Positions 1-9,931 of a stretch of DNA of 64,000 nucleotides are shown in pieces. Below the pieces are notes generated by a model. That model was not told where the DNA came from. It saw only the letters and a program-made list of their open reading frames with translations, and searched no databases. Each line of letters begins with the position of its first letter. The first letter of the stretch is position 1. A program made the translations under genes and the position numbers. The stretch is from Oidiodendron maius Zn (taxonomy: Eukaryota; Ascomycota; Leotiomycetes; Myxotrichaceae), in the NCBI GenBank assembly GCA_000827325.1, contig KN832870.1, forward strand, positions 372,001 to 436,000, read 5' to 3'.

Positions 1-3000
1 CAAGTAATTGAACGATTGCTCCAAGGCAAATAGTTGCAACTCCAGCTACACTTGCGGCACATTCTAAAACAAGTTTAACTTTTGTCTTACTCTTATTTAA
101 GAAGAAAAATCACTAATAGCATACCAACTTCATTTTTTTCAGTATCACACTTAACTGTATAGCCATCTATACTAACACCTAGCTAGAGTTAGCAGGAGAT
201 ATGAAACTGTATACAAATGTTTTATATAAAATCGTTCAATAATTAAAGAAGTACTTACGAGGTTCGAGAGCATTACGGCCCCTTTTTATAACCTCTACAG
301 TAGGAACGGCGATTATAACAGGAATAGCTACCATAATAGGCACAATAGAGGTAAGAAGATTTGATGGACGCATATCTGATAGAAGCTTCTTAAGTAAAGT
401 TGAAAGAGTAGTAAAAGATAAACAATGTTATACTATTGTAGCAAGTCAAAAAGATTTAAGGAAAGAGGTGCGAAGGTATTGCCTTAAGAAATAAGTCTTG
501 TTTTTATAGTAGGGGTTTACTGTATTTTCAAAATACGAAATCGATGATATTATTTAGCTAGTAGGCTAGGATATACTATTCGATATATTAATTCTAACCT
601 AAGTAATCTATATAAAAGTTTGAACTAAAAAGTCATAAGTATACTTATTACTATGCTATACTATCTATTTTAATTTAAAGTTTTTGACTGTTGAAAAATA
701 CACCTATGGGTGTAAACTATAGTCTGAACTAGGGCCGAAGGTTAGGATGGAATCTAAGTGTTTGAAATTTTTTTAAAGTTTCAAAGGGTATTTTGTCCTT
801 TTAAAACAGATTTGTAGAATAGTGTCGCAGAAAGAAAACTCTTGTAGAAGGTGCTATATTAACGAAAGTTCTGAGGTAAGGATGGAAGAGTCGTTTATGC
901 CAACCCACTAGCATTAACAGGAATTAGTGTGACAGCTCTGCAAAAGGGGGCCTCAAGGGGGAGACGCCTGCAAGAAATGTTGTTTATTACGAGAGATTCT
1001 AAGTTACAGAAGAAGAAAAAAAAAGGAAAGAAGAAGACTTGCCTCTTGTAATACAAGTAAAATACATAGTTGGACTCGCTAGGTACGAGCGTAGTCCTAA
1101 TTAGGTGTAAGGTAGAAAACGGGGGAGGTTCACATAACAATCCGCCATTTGAATCTGCTATGTTTGAAGTTCCCGTGACATTCGGTCAAAACCGGCACAT
1201 CTCTAAGAGTCTCCCTTTATAAGATACTATTTACAGATCTGTTGTAGCTAGACAGAAATATATAGCAGTAGTAGGACAAAAATATTTTCTTGAGGAAGAG
1301 AAGTAGGGAAAGACCCTTGGGGCTATTTTCTAGTGAAGGCAGTAATAAAGTCTATGAAAAGGTATACTACAGCTTAGTTTTATGGAAATGGTAATATCGT
1401 TTTACTTTATTTACGTCATTTGTGTATTCCTGAGAGTTCCTATTCTATAGGTTAAAGGAAAATATGAAAATAGCAGTAAATATATGACGGGAAATGTCTG
1501 CAATGTTGAATTGCCAGAAATATTTTGGTACCTAGCTACTAGAATCACAACCACTGACTAAGATCCCTATATAACTCAGGAGACGCCAAAGCACTCTTTG
1601 CAATCATCAGTCTGGTCTCATATATTAGTAATTTATAACAATCTTTTACTCTCAAAGCCGACTTACAAGCTTTGATGCCTCTGCTGAAATCAGTGAAACA
1701 CATGTAGCGTCGCGTTTCCAATCTATAACATTATTAGCATGATTATTTAAGTTAAGAAAGTCTGTACTTGCCTGTGCCTTTGTCTACGGCCGCAATAATG
1801 CAAGCTGCTTCTGCCGCACCAGATTGCGCAATACATACTAGGAAGAGTAAGGCATTCCAGTTTATTCGACCGTAGAATTAGAGAGGCACTTACTACCGAG
1901 TGTCTTCGCGTTACAGTCAAAGAATGGCACATTGGCTCTCGCTACAAGGCCCAAAGCTGGTTAGAAATTGTAATTTAAAGAGTGTGCAGCATAGTTTAAG
2001 TGTTGATGCGCCTCTTAACTTGCAAATCTCGAGGAAGGAAAAAAAAGCCTTACTATGGATAGTTACACCACGGTCAGAGCTCGGGGCAGGGGCTGCTAAA
2101 GCGAAAGGCGCGAGGACAAGGAGTACAGTTTTGTAATGCATAATTGATAGAATTTCTTTATTGGGCCGAAAATAGAGATCGTGTCAATTGGTAAAGTTGT
2201 GAAGTAATGTCCTATTAAGAAGAACTTCAGGAAATGGATTCTAGTACTTATAAGAAGAAAATATTATCCCTCTAACTCTGTAATAATCATTAAGGCTAAT
2301 TAGCAGAACATACTATAGAATATAGTAGCTTTCGTATGAAACTTATTAATATACTCAAAGTTGGAGTTTCGCAAAATACTGGGCTTTATAATGTATAATG
2401 TGCCTCCTTGGAAATATTCTTATATAAGACCGTGGGGTATTGATCTGGAAGTAATATATCGAGAGTAGCCTAAATGTCCTTTAAGTAAGTACTAAATTTT
2501 GTAAAGTTTAAAAGGGTATTTTGTCCTATTAAACTATTTGACTGATCTGCTATCATTGCCGCCGCTTAGGCATTGCTACCGAAAAGGCAACCTACCACAT
2601 TAGGTATTGTGATTATCATAACCCTTAGAAAAGACTAAACTATAGCTAGCAAGCTTTGACTACAAAATATTTTAACAGATCAGATAGCAGATCGATTCTT
2701 TGACTGCTAAGAATCACAAGCATACTATAGGACCCTAGGATGTTAATAAAATAATTTGTAGGTTCTAAAGATGCGAGTTATATCTATAAGTATCAGCTAC
2801 TGCTTTGTTATTTGTTTTTGTTAATCTCTAAGACAACAATATTAAGACTAACTATAAGACAAAACGCTATTTTCAAAATCCCTCAAAGCACGTGCTCAAT
2901 CAAATCAGCTCCTACTTGTACCTTACAATATGTAAGATCATTAATAATGTTGAGGCTTGCCTAGGATTAGTGTGGCAGTGTATGCAACACTGTGCGGTAC

Positions 3001-4605
3001 AGACGAGTTGCTTATGCAACCCTTATATATAGGGTAGCTCCTCCCTCTCTAGTTTTAAATATTGTCAACAAATAATATATATTCACATGACTTATAAGAC
3101 TTTTGGCGTTTGATTATTCCTGCTGATATTCTATAATAGATTCAATAATGTAGTACATTTTGGAACTCCTTGCATTCACTGCTATTTTCGCAACTACTGT
3201 CTTTGGAAAAGGCTGCCTTTTAAGTGTATAAAGCAAAATAAGGCTCTTATCCTGATCGCTTATAATAATATAAATCATCATCAAAAGCCTTAGTTAGATC
3301 TTGACAAACCAGATCCACCACCTCTCGTTTTCAATAATGACTAGAACCCAGGCTAGAGGGAGGATACAATCTTCTACACCAATTCGACAGTAATAAGAAG
3401 GGTGAAATTATATCGTGATCGAGTGCGTGTCCCATCAAGGGCATAAAAATAGCGTAGAGTATTTAGTGCTTCTCGAGGCTGGTATCAAGTCAAAGCTTAC
3501 CCTTTCGTCCCTATTAAGCGTATCTAGAACGCATTCTCTAGCTTCCATGCGGGCACATATAGTGCTATTTAAGCCTGTGGTATATCCCAGCCCGCTCCGT
3601 TATCTCCTTCGGTTTAACCCTACGATTAATCATTATATAGCGTTCCACAATGCTTGCAAGTACCACACTGAGTCCCATTGCTTAAAGTTGGCATGTGTAG
3701 AAAGACGGCAATCGTGTGGGACATAAGAGGTAATTTGAAAGGCTGCTTTGCCCTTTTAAACCTTTGTCAAAGGGAACTTATCACTTGTCTAGACCCCGCA
3801 TTTACTATCCCTTCTTATTTTTATTATTTAGTGCTTCTAGAACAGGGATTGTGTAGTGAATCAACGAGTTTGAAATGTTCGCGAAACCAAATCAGACTGC
3901 TTCATTTGGATGCACCGACTAATAAGCAAACTTTTAAAGCGGCATTGCTCGTTTAAACCATCGTCCAATGAACCATCGCTGTCTTGACCCAACCCTCAGC
4001 AGCTTAAGGTTAGTGCAAAAATTTAAAACATCATTATGCCCCTTTAAGCCCTTGCACCTACTGCAGTTAAATAGATGAAAAGACGCTAAGTACGTTGTAA
4101 GGCACTAAAGGAATATGAATCGTATTCCTATCTCCTGTCTAAGCCCACCACACACGAACAGGAACGGCAATTCTTCTAGATTTTGATACGTAGAGGACTA
4201 GGTATGCCTATCCATATTCCTAGTTAGAATTCCCCTTTGCATTCCTAAAGGGCCAAAAGTTAAACTCGCGCATCTATAAAGATATGCCCCAACCCCACCG
4301 TTTTTAATATAAAGTCAACATCATTAACATCGCAAAGTTTAATACCAGACAGTGTCCAAATTAGTAAGTGCTTTGCAATTCTATTTCTAAGTATCCCTTG
4401 AGAATTTCCGAAAACTAATTAGAAAATAGGATAACTTACCGCCTTACCTACCGGCCACGTCCCCGCCTCCCCGAATTCTTCCGTACTTGTAACACCTCGA
4501 ATTCCGAATTCTACGTTACCTATATTCAGGTTATTGACCTCATTATTAAAGTATGTTCCTCTGTTAATTATGAAATATAGAATATTCTAATATTTACTGT
4601 ATAGT
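1..4605. other. AT-rich, repeat-decayed region without a recognised gene
   Basis: This stretch is rich in A and T, with dense stops in all frames and only short open frames. A degenerate motif resembling aaagggtattttgtcctttt followed by aaac recurs near 775-810 and 2505-2535, with weaker relatives near 3735-3765 and 3930-3950. That pattern suggests an old repeat family that has diverged, possibly by repeat-induced point mutation. A small palindromic segment lies near 4108-4130. I recognise no transposase or reverse transcriptase here. The one coding hint is a signal-peptide-like start on the minus strand at 2141, listed separately. Confidence 0.5.
1800..2141 (-). pseudogene. Possible small secreted protein or its remnant
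   Basis: The minus strand from 2141 starts MHYKTVLLVLAPFALAAPAP, a good secretion signal: a basic residue, a hydrophobic core and an Ala-x-Ala type end. The frame runs only 74 codons and becomes unconvincing after the signal. Further downstream on the same strand another frame reads FFDCNAKTLGSKCLSNSTVE before a stop, which could be a last exon if one or two introns are removed. I could not connect the parts with confidence. It may be a small cysteine-containing secreted protein or a broken copy of one. I do not recognise a family. Confidence 0.25.
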
Positions 4606-4818
4606 ATGGTCCGGCTTTTTCATCTCTTCGCTCTTGGAGTTAGTGTTACCAGCGTCTCAGCACGTGTCTGTCCCGGCGGTATTGAATGCACATTTGCGGA
4701 TGGTTCTCGGTGTGCTCAACAATGTGTTGAAACTGTATGGGCGTGTTTCTGTCCGTCTGGCACAGTATCCAAGCAGTGTATTACATTGGCAGAGGTTCTT
4801 GATAGGAAAGCATGCTAG
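4606..4818 (+). CDS. Small cysteine-rich secreted protein candidate
   Basis: This 70-residue open frame begins with a typical secretion signal (MVRLFHLFALGVSVTSVSA) and then gives a mature part of about 50 residues with eight cysteines. The spacing includes a C-x-C pair (ACFCPSG) and a terminal cysteine. That architecture is common among fungal secreted effectors and small defence proteins, where the cysteines form disulfides. No family is recognised, and no function should be assumed. It is isolated in AT-rich, repeat-laden DNA, a typical setting for such genes. A donor-like site was not needed to reach the stop, so a single exon is the simplest model, although the frame could be the first exon of a longer gene. 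Confidence 0.42.
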   Translation: MVRLFHLFALGVSVTSVSARVCPGGIECTFADGSRCAQQCVETVWACFCPSGTVSKQCITLAEVLDRKAC

Positions 4819-5056
4819 TGCCTGGAACTTGATTGTGTGGCTTGCAACGTGGAGTTTGGTATACTGGATTTCGTGGGGTTATTAGCAAGATATCCTCCAA
4901 GTATTCAGTATCCTAGGAGAACGAGGCAGCGTGCTGGTGGCTAGTTAAGTTGAGAGAAAAGGACGGGGATTACTGTGATAGGGTGTTGGCTGCTTGTTCG
5001 AAATGTATGTTTAGTCTACGGGCTATAGCAAATTTGATCATGGCTCGAATCGCAAC

Positions 5057-5183
5057 TGTAACGGACGTGTAAGTGCTTCAATTAATTAAGGAATATCACC
5101 CTCTAGCTTAGGGGCATATATGCTTTTAGGGTCGGGCTTCAATCCACTGGATTGGGTATCAAGTATATAAGCAATCTCTGACA
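5057..5183 (-). repeat. Dispersed 127-bp repeat, TGTCAG...TTACA, copy 1
   Basis: Read on the minus strand this begins TGTCAG and ends TTACA, and closely matches 22175-22297 on the plus strand. The shared core includes agcatatatgcccctaagct and gaagcacttacacgtcc. Similarity stops abruptly at both ends, and the ends are TG...CA. This suits a small solo LTR or other short mobile element. I see no clear target-site duplication. Confidence 0.6.
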
Positions 5184-5377
5184 AAAAACATCGAGCTAAT
5201 TTCCTCCTAGTATTCTCTACATAAAGATAAGGAACTACGCAGCTATTGGCGCATAGAAAAGTTGGACTATGATAAGCATATAGAGTCATCGACTAAGACT
5301 AGGTACTGCAGGTAAAATTTACAAAGGATTGGGCCGCAGCGCTAGAATCCCGTTCCATGCATGCAATATGCACAGAA

Positions 5378-7402
5378 TTATGCCACGGCCTCGATCCCTA
5401 CGACTACAGGCCTATTCGGCTTATTGTCTGCGGCGCGGACAAGTGCCTTGACTTCCTCAGCGGGCAGCGGAGGATTCCACACAATCGCTGCGTCTTCCTC
5501 AGATCGTTCCGTGCCGCAGGAATAACACTTCTTCCACTTCGGTGTCAGGGCCAGCCAAGATGCACACTCAGGATTTTTGCATTGCCTGACGAATTGATCC
5601 TTGTACGTCTTTTCCTCGGAATAGTTGAGTAAGATGTCGTAGTGGCGGAACAACCCATTCCATCTGAAGTTAAAGCGGTCTGACTCCACCGCCGCCTTCT
5701 TGACGCGGTTCGAAATCTCGATCAGCTCATGCACGACGGCGTCAGACAGGTCTTCCTCCAGCGGGATGGGGGCGAGGAGCTTGATAGCCTCGTTTGCCAC
5801 GAGCCCGTACTCTTCCACCATCGAGCCCCATGCCCAGTTGATGATATGCGGCACAAACGTCTCAAAGGTGAGATTGTAGTTCTGCCTTATCAGCTGCCAG
5901 CCAGGGGTGCCGATGCCGGCAACGAACTGCCACATGCACGACACCTGGGGCCCAAGGCGCGGATCGCGGAAGCATTCGTAGTGGAAGCGGTTCATGACAC
6001 CGAGGACTAGCATCAGACGCTGCGAAAACTCATCGTATGGCGCCAGGCTCTTGCGAATGGCCAGCTCGGCCGCGGCTGCATCCTCAGCCTTCTTGGCCTC
6101 ATCCAGAGCTTGGTGCGTCAGCTCGGCGGCAAGTGTCGATGTTGACATCGTCACCGTGATGCCGGGGGACAACAGCGGGTTCGTGAAGCCGCACGCATCG
6201 CCAATGGCAAGCCAACCTGGTCCCGATACTACGGGCGACTGATATGCCAAGGACTTTCGGATGAACCACGTTGTGCCGGGGCCGTACAAGTCCGGAATCA
6301 GCTCGAAGTTGCTCATGAACTTCTTGATAAGGTCGTACTTCTGCACAAAGTAGTTGAATTTGCGTTCAGCTTCGCGCGTGCCGTATGCAGACATATCTTC
6401 CGGATATTTCACGTCGTTGCGAATGGCGAAGCCAATGCTCGTTATCCACCGGAACTTGCAACCGAACTTCTTAGCCAGCTCCTCCGAGCTGGGTATCTCA
6501 TCCCCAGGAACGCCCGCTTCAGCGCAGTCGAGCAGGTAGGTAATCATGTCCATCAGGTTGGCGACTGGGCTGCCCTCCCATGATTGTAGGCGGATTATCC
6601 ACGCCCAACCTTCGGGAAAGCACATATGATTGGTACTTGAGCCTTCATAGAAGCGGAATGGAATTTTACTCTCGTCTTTTGGGCAGGTAAAGTAGCCCCA
6701 GAAGGCATCGCAGTTGTATCCTTCAAATCGTTGGAGAGAAGCTTTACGAGAAGCCAGTTGGCGGAAGCGGCCAGTCGCATCTACCAAGAGTGAAGAGTCG
6801 ATCGTTGTTGCAGGTTTGTTGTCGAATTTACCGGCCGCAATTTCGATCTTATTATTCTTGACGCCGCCATACACCTCGGTCGATTTGAAGTCCACCTCCT
6901 TTCCGTGATACACGTTGACCCCCTTTCGTTGCGCAAGGAGCGTGAACAAGAGTTCACTTATCGGCCGCTCGAGCTGGAACCCGCTCAGAAAGAGACCAGG
7001 AGTGCCGTTGCTAGCAAAATCTGTGTAGTTGCCCGAATTTTCACGGTCGAGGAAGTAAAAAATCATCCCATCCTTCAGACCAAAAATCCGTAGTAGGTAT
7101 TCCGCGGTAAGGCCGAACATCTTTAACCACAGGGAGAAGAGAGGAAGCGTACTTTCACCGATCTTGTACCCTGGTTTGCTGTTCTTTTCAATGACCGAGA
7201 TGTTAAGATTGCCTGGTTTGTAGCCGGCCGCATGGATAGCATAGATGAGACCGTGTATGCCGCCGCCGGCGACAACGACATCGGCATTGGAAGGTACGTC
7301 AGAGCCAGCAGCATTGTTGGAGTTGAGAATTGCCGCATCATTCAAGTTATCCACCGCAGCTCGCTCAGCGAACGTGTGCTTTATAACAGGGCTAGTCGCC
7401 AT
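5378..7402 (-). CDS. Flavin-dependent halogenase-like oxidoreductase
   Basis: A single-exon gene of 674 residues starting at ATG 7402. It belongs to the FAD-dependent halogenase/monooxygenase superfamily. There is an N-terminal dinucleotide fold with GGGIHG near residue 46, then the IGES segment (KIGESTLP) usual in phenol-type halogenases. A Trp-rich motif GWAWIIRL lies near residue 266, where classic halogenases have WxWxIP, so the proline position here is arginine. GDACGFTNPLLSPG is the second FAD-binding segment. A C-terminal extension of about 70 residues carries a C-x4-C...C-x2-C arrangement like a zinc ribbon, unusual for the family. Expected chemistry is chlorination of an electron-rich aromatic, but plain oxygenation is possible. 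It lies 15 kb from the PKS cluster core and may or may not belong to it. Confidence 0.72.
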   Translation of the reverse strand: MATSPVIKHTFAERAAVDNLNDAAILNSNNAAGSDVPSNADVVVAGGGIHGLIYAIHAAGYKPGNLNISVIEKNSKPGYKIGESTLPLFSLWLKMFGLTAEYLLRIFGLKDGMIFYFLDRENSGNYTDFASNGTPGLFLSGFQLERPISELLFTLLAQRKGVNVYHGKEVDFKSTEVYGGVKNNKIEIAAGKFDNKPATTIDSSLLVDATGRFRQLASRKASLQRFEGYNCDAFWGYFTCPKDESKIPFRFYEGSSTNHMCFPEGWAWIIRLQSWEGSPVANLMDMITYLLDCAEAGVPGDEIPSSEELAKKFGCKFRWITSIGFAIRNDVKYPEDMSAYGTREAERKFNYFVQKYDLIKKFMSNFELIPDLYGPGTTWFIRKSLAYQSPVVSGPGWLAIGDACGFTNPLLSPGITVTMSTSTLAAELTHQALDEAKKAEDAAAAELAIRKSLAPYDEFSQRLMLVLGVMNRFHYECFRDPRLGPQVSCMWQFVAGIGTPGWQLIRQNYNLTFETFVPHIINWAWGSMVEEYGLVANEAIKLLAPIPLEEDLSDAVVHELIEISNRVKKAAVESDRFNFRWNGLFRHYDILLNYSEEKTYKDQFVRQCKNPECASWLALTPKWKKCYSCGTERSEEDAAIVWNPPLPAEEVKALVRAADNKPNRPVVVGIEAVA

Positions 7403-9931
7403 TATGACGGTATGCCAAAATTCAATGTCGAGACGTGTTTCTATAGATTGTGAATCTAGTCAAGTTTGAGAAACTTGCGCATCTTGCACATAATGACTTC
7501 CATCATGTTATATATCATGTCTTATCATGTCTCTGCACATATGTTTATGTCAGCCCCCAAAATGGAGCCAAGTGTGTCATGAGTAGGGTTGCGGGGTTAC
7601 TGTCATGCAGGGAGCATTACTGTTTTACTGTAATGTCACTAGAAATCAGTACGACTGTGACTGACATAAAGAACTACGCTAAGACTAAAGAGTGAAACAA
7701 TTAAGGTCAGTGCGGGGAATAGTGCAGCGCTATACTAGTGCTATAATTTACTGATTAATTACTACTGCAGTGGTATTGAAAATATTAATATATATTACTT
7801 GTTAGTTGCCCTTAAAACTCCTTAAATAAAAATTTAAAGTTATATAAAATTGCTTAAATCTGCAACCTTAGTTATTCTGCAGGTTTTAGTCAACTATAAC
7901 TGTGGTAAATTGTACTAATTTATTTTAGCAAAACCTTAATCTGCAACTGTAGTCATTCCGCAGATTTTAGTCGACTGCAATACTAGGGGTAATTATACTA
8001 ATTCATTTTAGGAAAACCTTAATCTGCAGCTGTGGTCATTCCGCATAGTTTTAGTTAACTGTAATACAATGGGTAATTATACAAATTCATTTTTAGGAAA
8101 ACCTTAATCTGCAACCTGAGTCACCCTAGGCTTTGGTCAAATAATACTCTCCCCCAAGTAAATGTGAGCCTGCCCATTTTGAAAATGGTATATAGGTTAT
8201 ATATAGGGTGTATATACAGGGCCTATAGTTAATTAGTGAACTGATGCGACGGCGCATAGGAGACATGGGGACGGATGAGTCGGGGTGCGACGTGATGTTC
8301 CGTTCCCAGATTTCAGGCTCTTGGGGCGTGGGGCAGTCGAGACATAGACATAAGAAATAGGGTTGAAAGTCACTTTGAGGGAAAAAACCGCTTTAAAGCA
8401 CCTAAAAGCTCGATTCTGCGTCTTGCTACTTGTAAACAAGAGTAATGAAGACAGCAGAGAATTGACGGGTTTCGGAGACCTCTTATAAGCTCGTCGGGCC
8501 AGGCTCTAGAGCAGCGTCATACCCTCTGCGGGTCGGTTCCCGCTCTTCCCGTCAACTCAGTCCCCTCTCAACACGTGTGCCGCCATTTCCGTCCAGCACC
8601 AGCCCGAAAATGCCTCGGCTGTGTGTGCGTCGCATCCAGCACTCGGATTCATGCCAGCTGCGAGGTCATTAAACCACCTGACCAAGCCATATGCGGAATG
8701 AGTATGCCCATCTTCGGCCACTTTCTCCGCATCGCTGTACACTGCAATTAGCTGGTGGCAGCATTATATCCCAATCGTCAGCAAGACTGTGAAAAGCTGA
8801 GCCGCAGCGACTGACGATTGCGGCAAGAGAGGGCGTCGCATGACCTCCGGGCAGCCCATTCCAGACCCTCTTCCCAGGGGTGCGCATTCCCCTATTCCTG
8901 TCTTCATCAAATGCATCTATCACCGAGAGTTCCAAGCCATGCTCTAGTTGAGATCATGTCAGCTCTAGGTCGACGCTCGAGGCGCATGCCAAATGCACGC
9001 CAGGAGAAAACCTCGCCGAAGACGCTGCACACGCATCATCCGCCGAGGGCGCGGCTAGACAGAAACCAGGCCGCGTCGCCATGAGGCGTTTTCGCGTCTG
9101 ACTAGATGCTGCAGCATCGCACGCCCAGGTCAGAGGCACCTCAGTCTCTGAGAGTTCGTGGCATGATGATCCGCGATGGTGCGGCAGCGAGGCAGGTTGA
9201 GGCGCACGTATCTAGGCTCAGCTCGTATCTCGACCAGCGAGAGGGCGGCTTGGAGACAGAATGAGTATCGTAGAAGGGTCAACTGGATCGAAATTTAGGA
9301 GATTTGAGGGATCGGAATAAGCGCAAGTGCGGTCCAAGAAGGCGCCGGAATCTCAGCAGCCGGGTGCATAGTTGAGTATGTGAGGGCGCATGGAGGTAGA
9401 AGGGCCGAATACGAGGAGCTGAGGCCGATGATGGAGAGGGTAGAGGGTCCGCGGTCGCGAGTCGGGCGGTGTTGTGTTAGAGGAAAAGGAGGGAAGGGGA
9501 AAAGCAGCGTGGGTTGGCAGGAGACACAGGTCTTATACCCCGCCAGAGCGGCGGGCCCGTGCACGCGCATTGAAGCGGGGGTCACGGTTTCCCGATGCCG
9601 TGTGCTTTTTTACTCTATATTAGTTAGTACAGCACTAAATCAAAGGTCAACTACTGTAGGATCAGCAAAATATAGGTGGGTCTACAGTGTTTAAACTTTA
9701 GTCTACGGTGGCTCAACTAATACCCGACTTTAGAGGAATCAGGCTACACAATACATAAGGGCGCCTGGTGCCCTTAGAGCCTCAGGCTACTAGGCAACCA
9801 TACGTAAACACTTGCGAGTCCGCCACCAGCCTGCCTAACAGCTGGCTGCTCTCGCCTCTTTCTTGGTCATTCGTTAGAACAATCTAACGGACGCTGATTC
9901 AATATTTGGAGTGCGAACAATATCTTGTGCT
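7403..9931. other. Intergenic region with tandem repeats and a GC-richer block
   Basis: No gene is recognised. The first part (to about 8220) is AT-rich and contains the tandem repeats at 7853-8120. From about 8240 to 9600 the composition turns clearly richer in G and C, with several overlapping open frames on both strands, none with recognisable motifs or splice logic. A purine-rich tract sits near 9470-9505. The block may be the relic of a GC-rich gene or an inserted segment. Confidence 0.4.
7853..8120. repeat. Tandem repeat, about 81-85 bp unit, at least three copies
   Basis: The phrase ccttaatctgcaac or a close variant recurs at about 7853, 7934, 8017 and 8102, giving periods of 81, 83 and 85 bp. 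Each unit continues with a segment like gtcattccgcagattttag, then taattatactaattcatttt. Units are diverged, mainly by transitions. Confidence 0.75.

Noticed and set aside
7853-8120. CRISPR-like array
   Set aside because: Units are contiguous 81-85 bp tandem copies without unique spacers, in a eukaryotic genome.
8557-9694. Several overlapping open frames in the GC-richer block
   Set aside because: Present on both strands with no motif or splice support; GC-rich DNA keeps frames open by chance.
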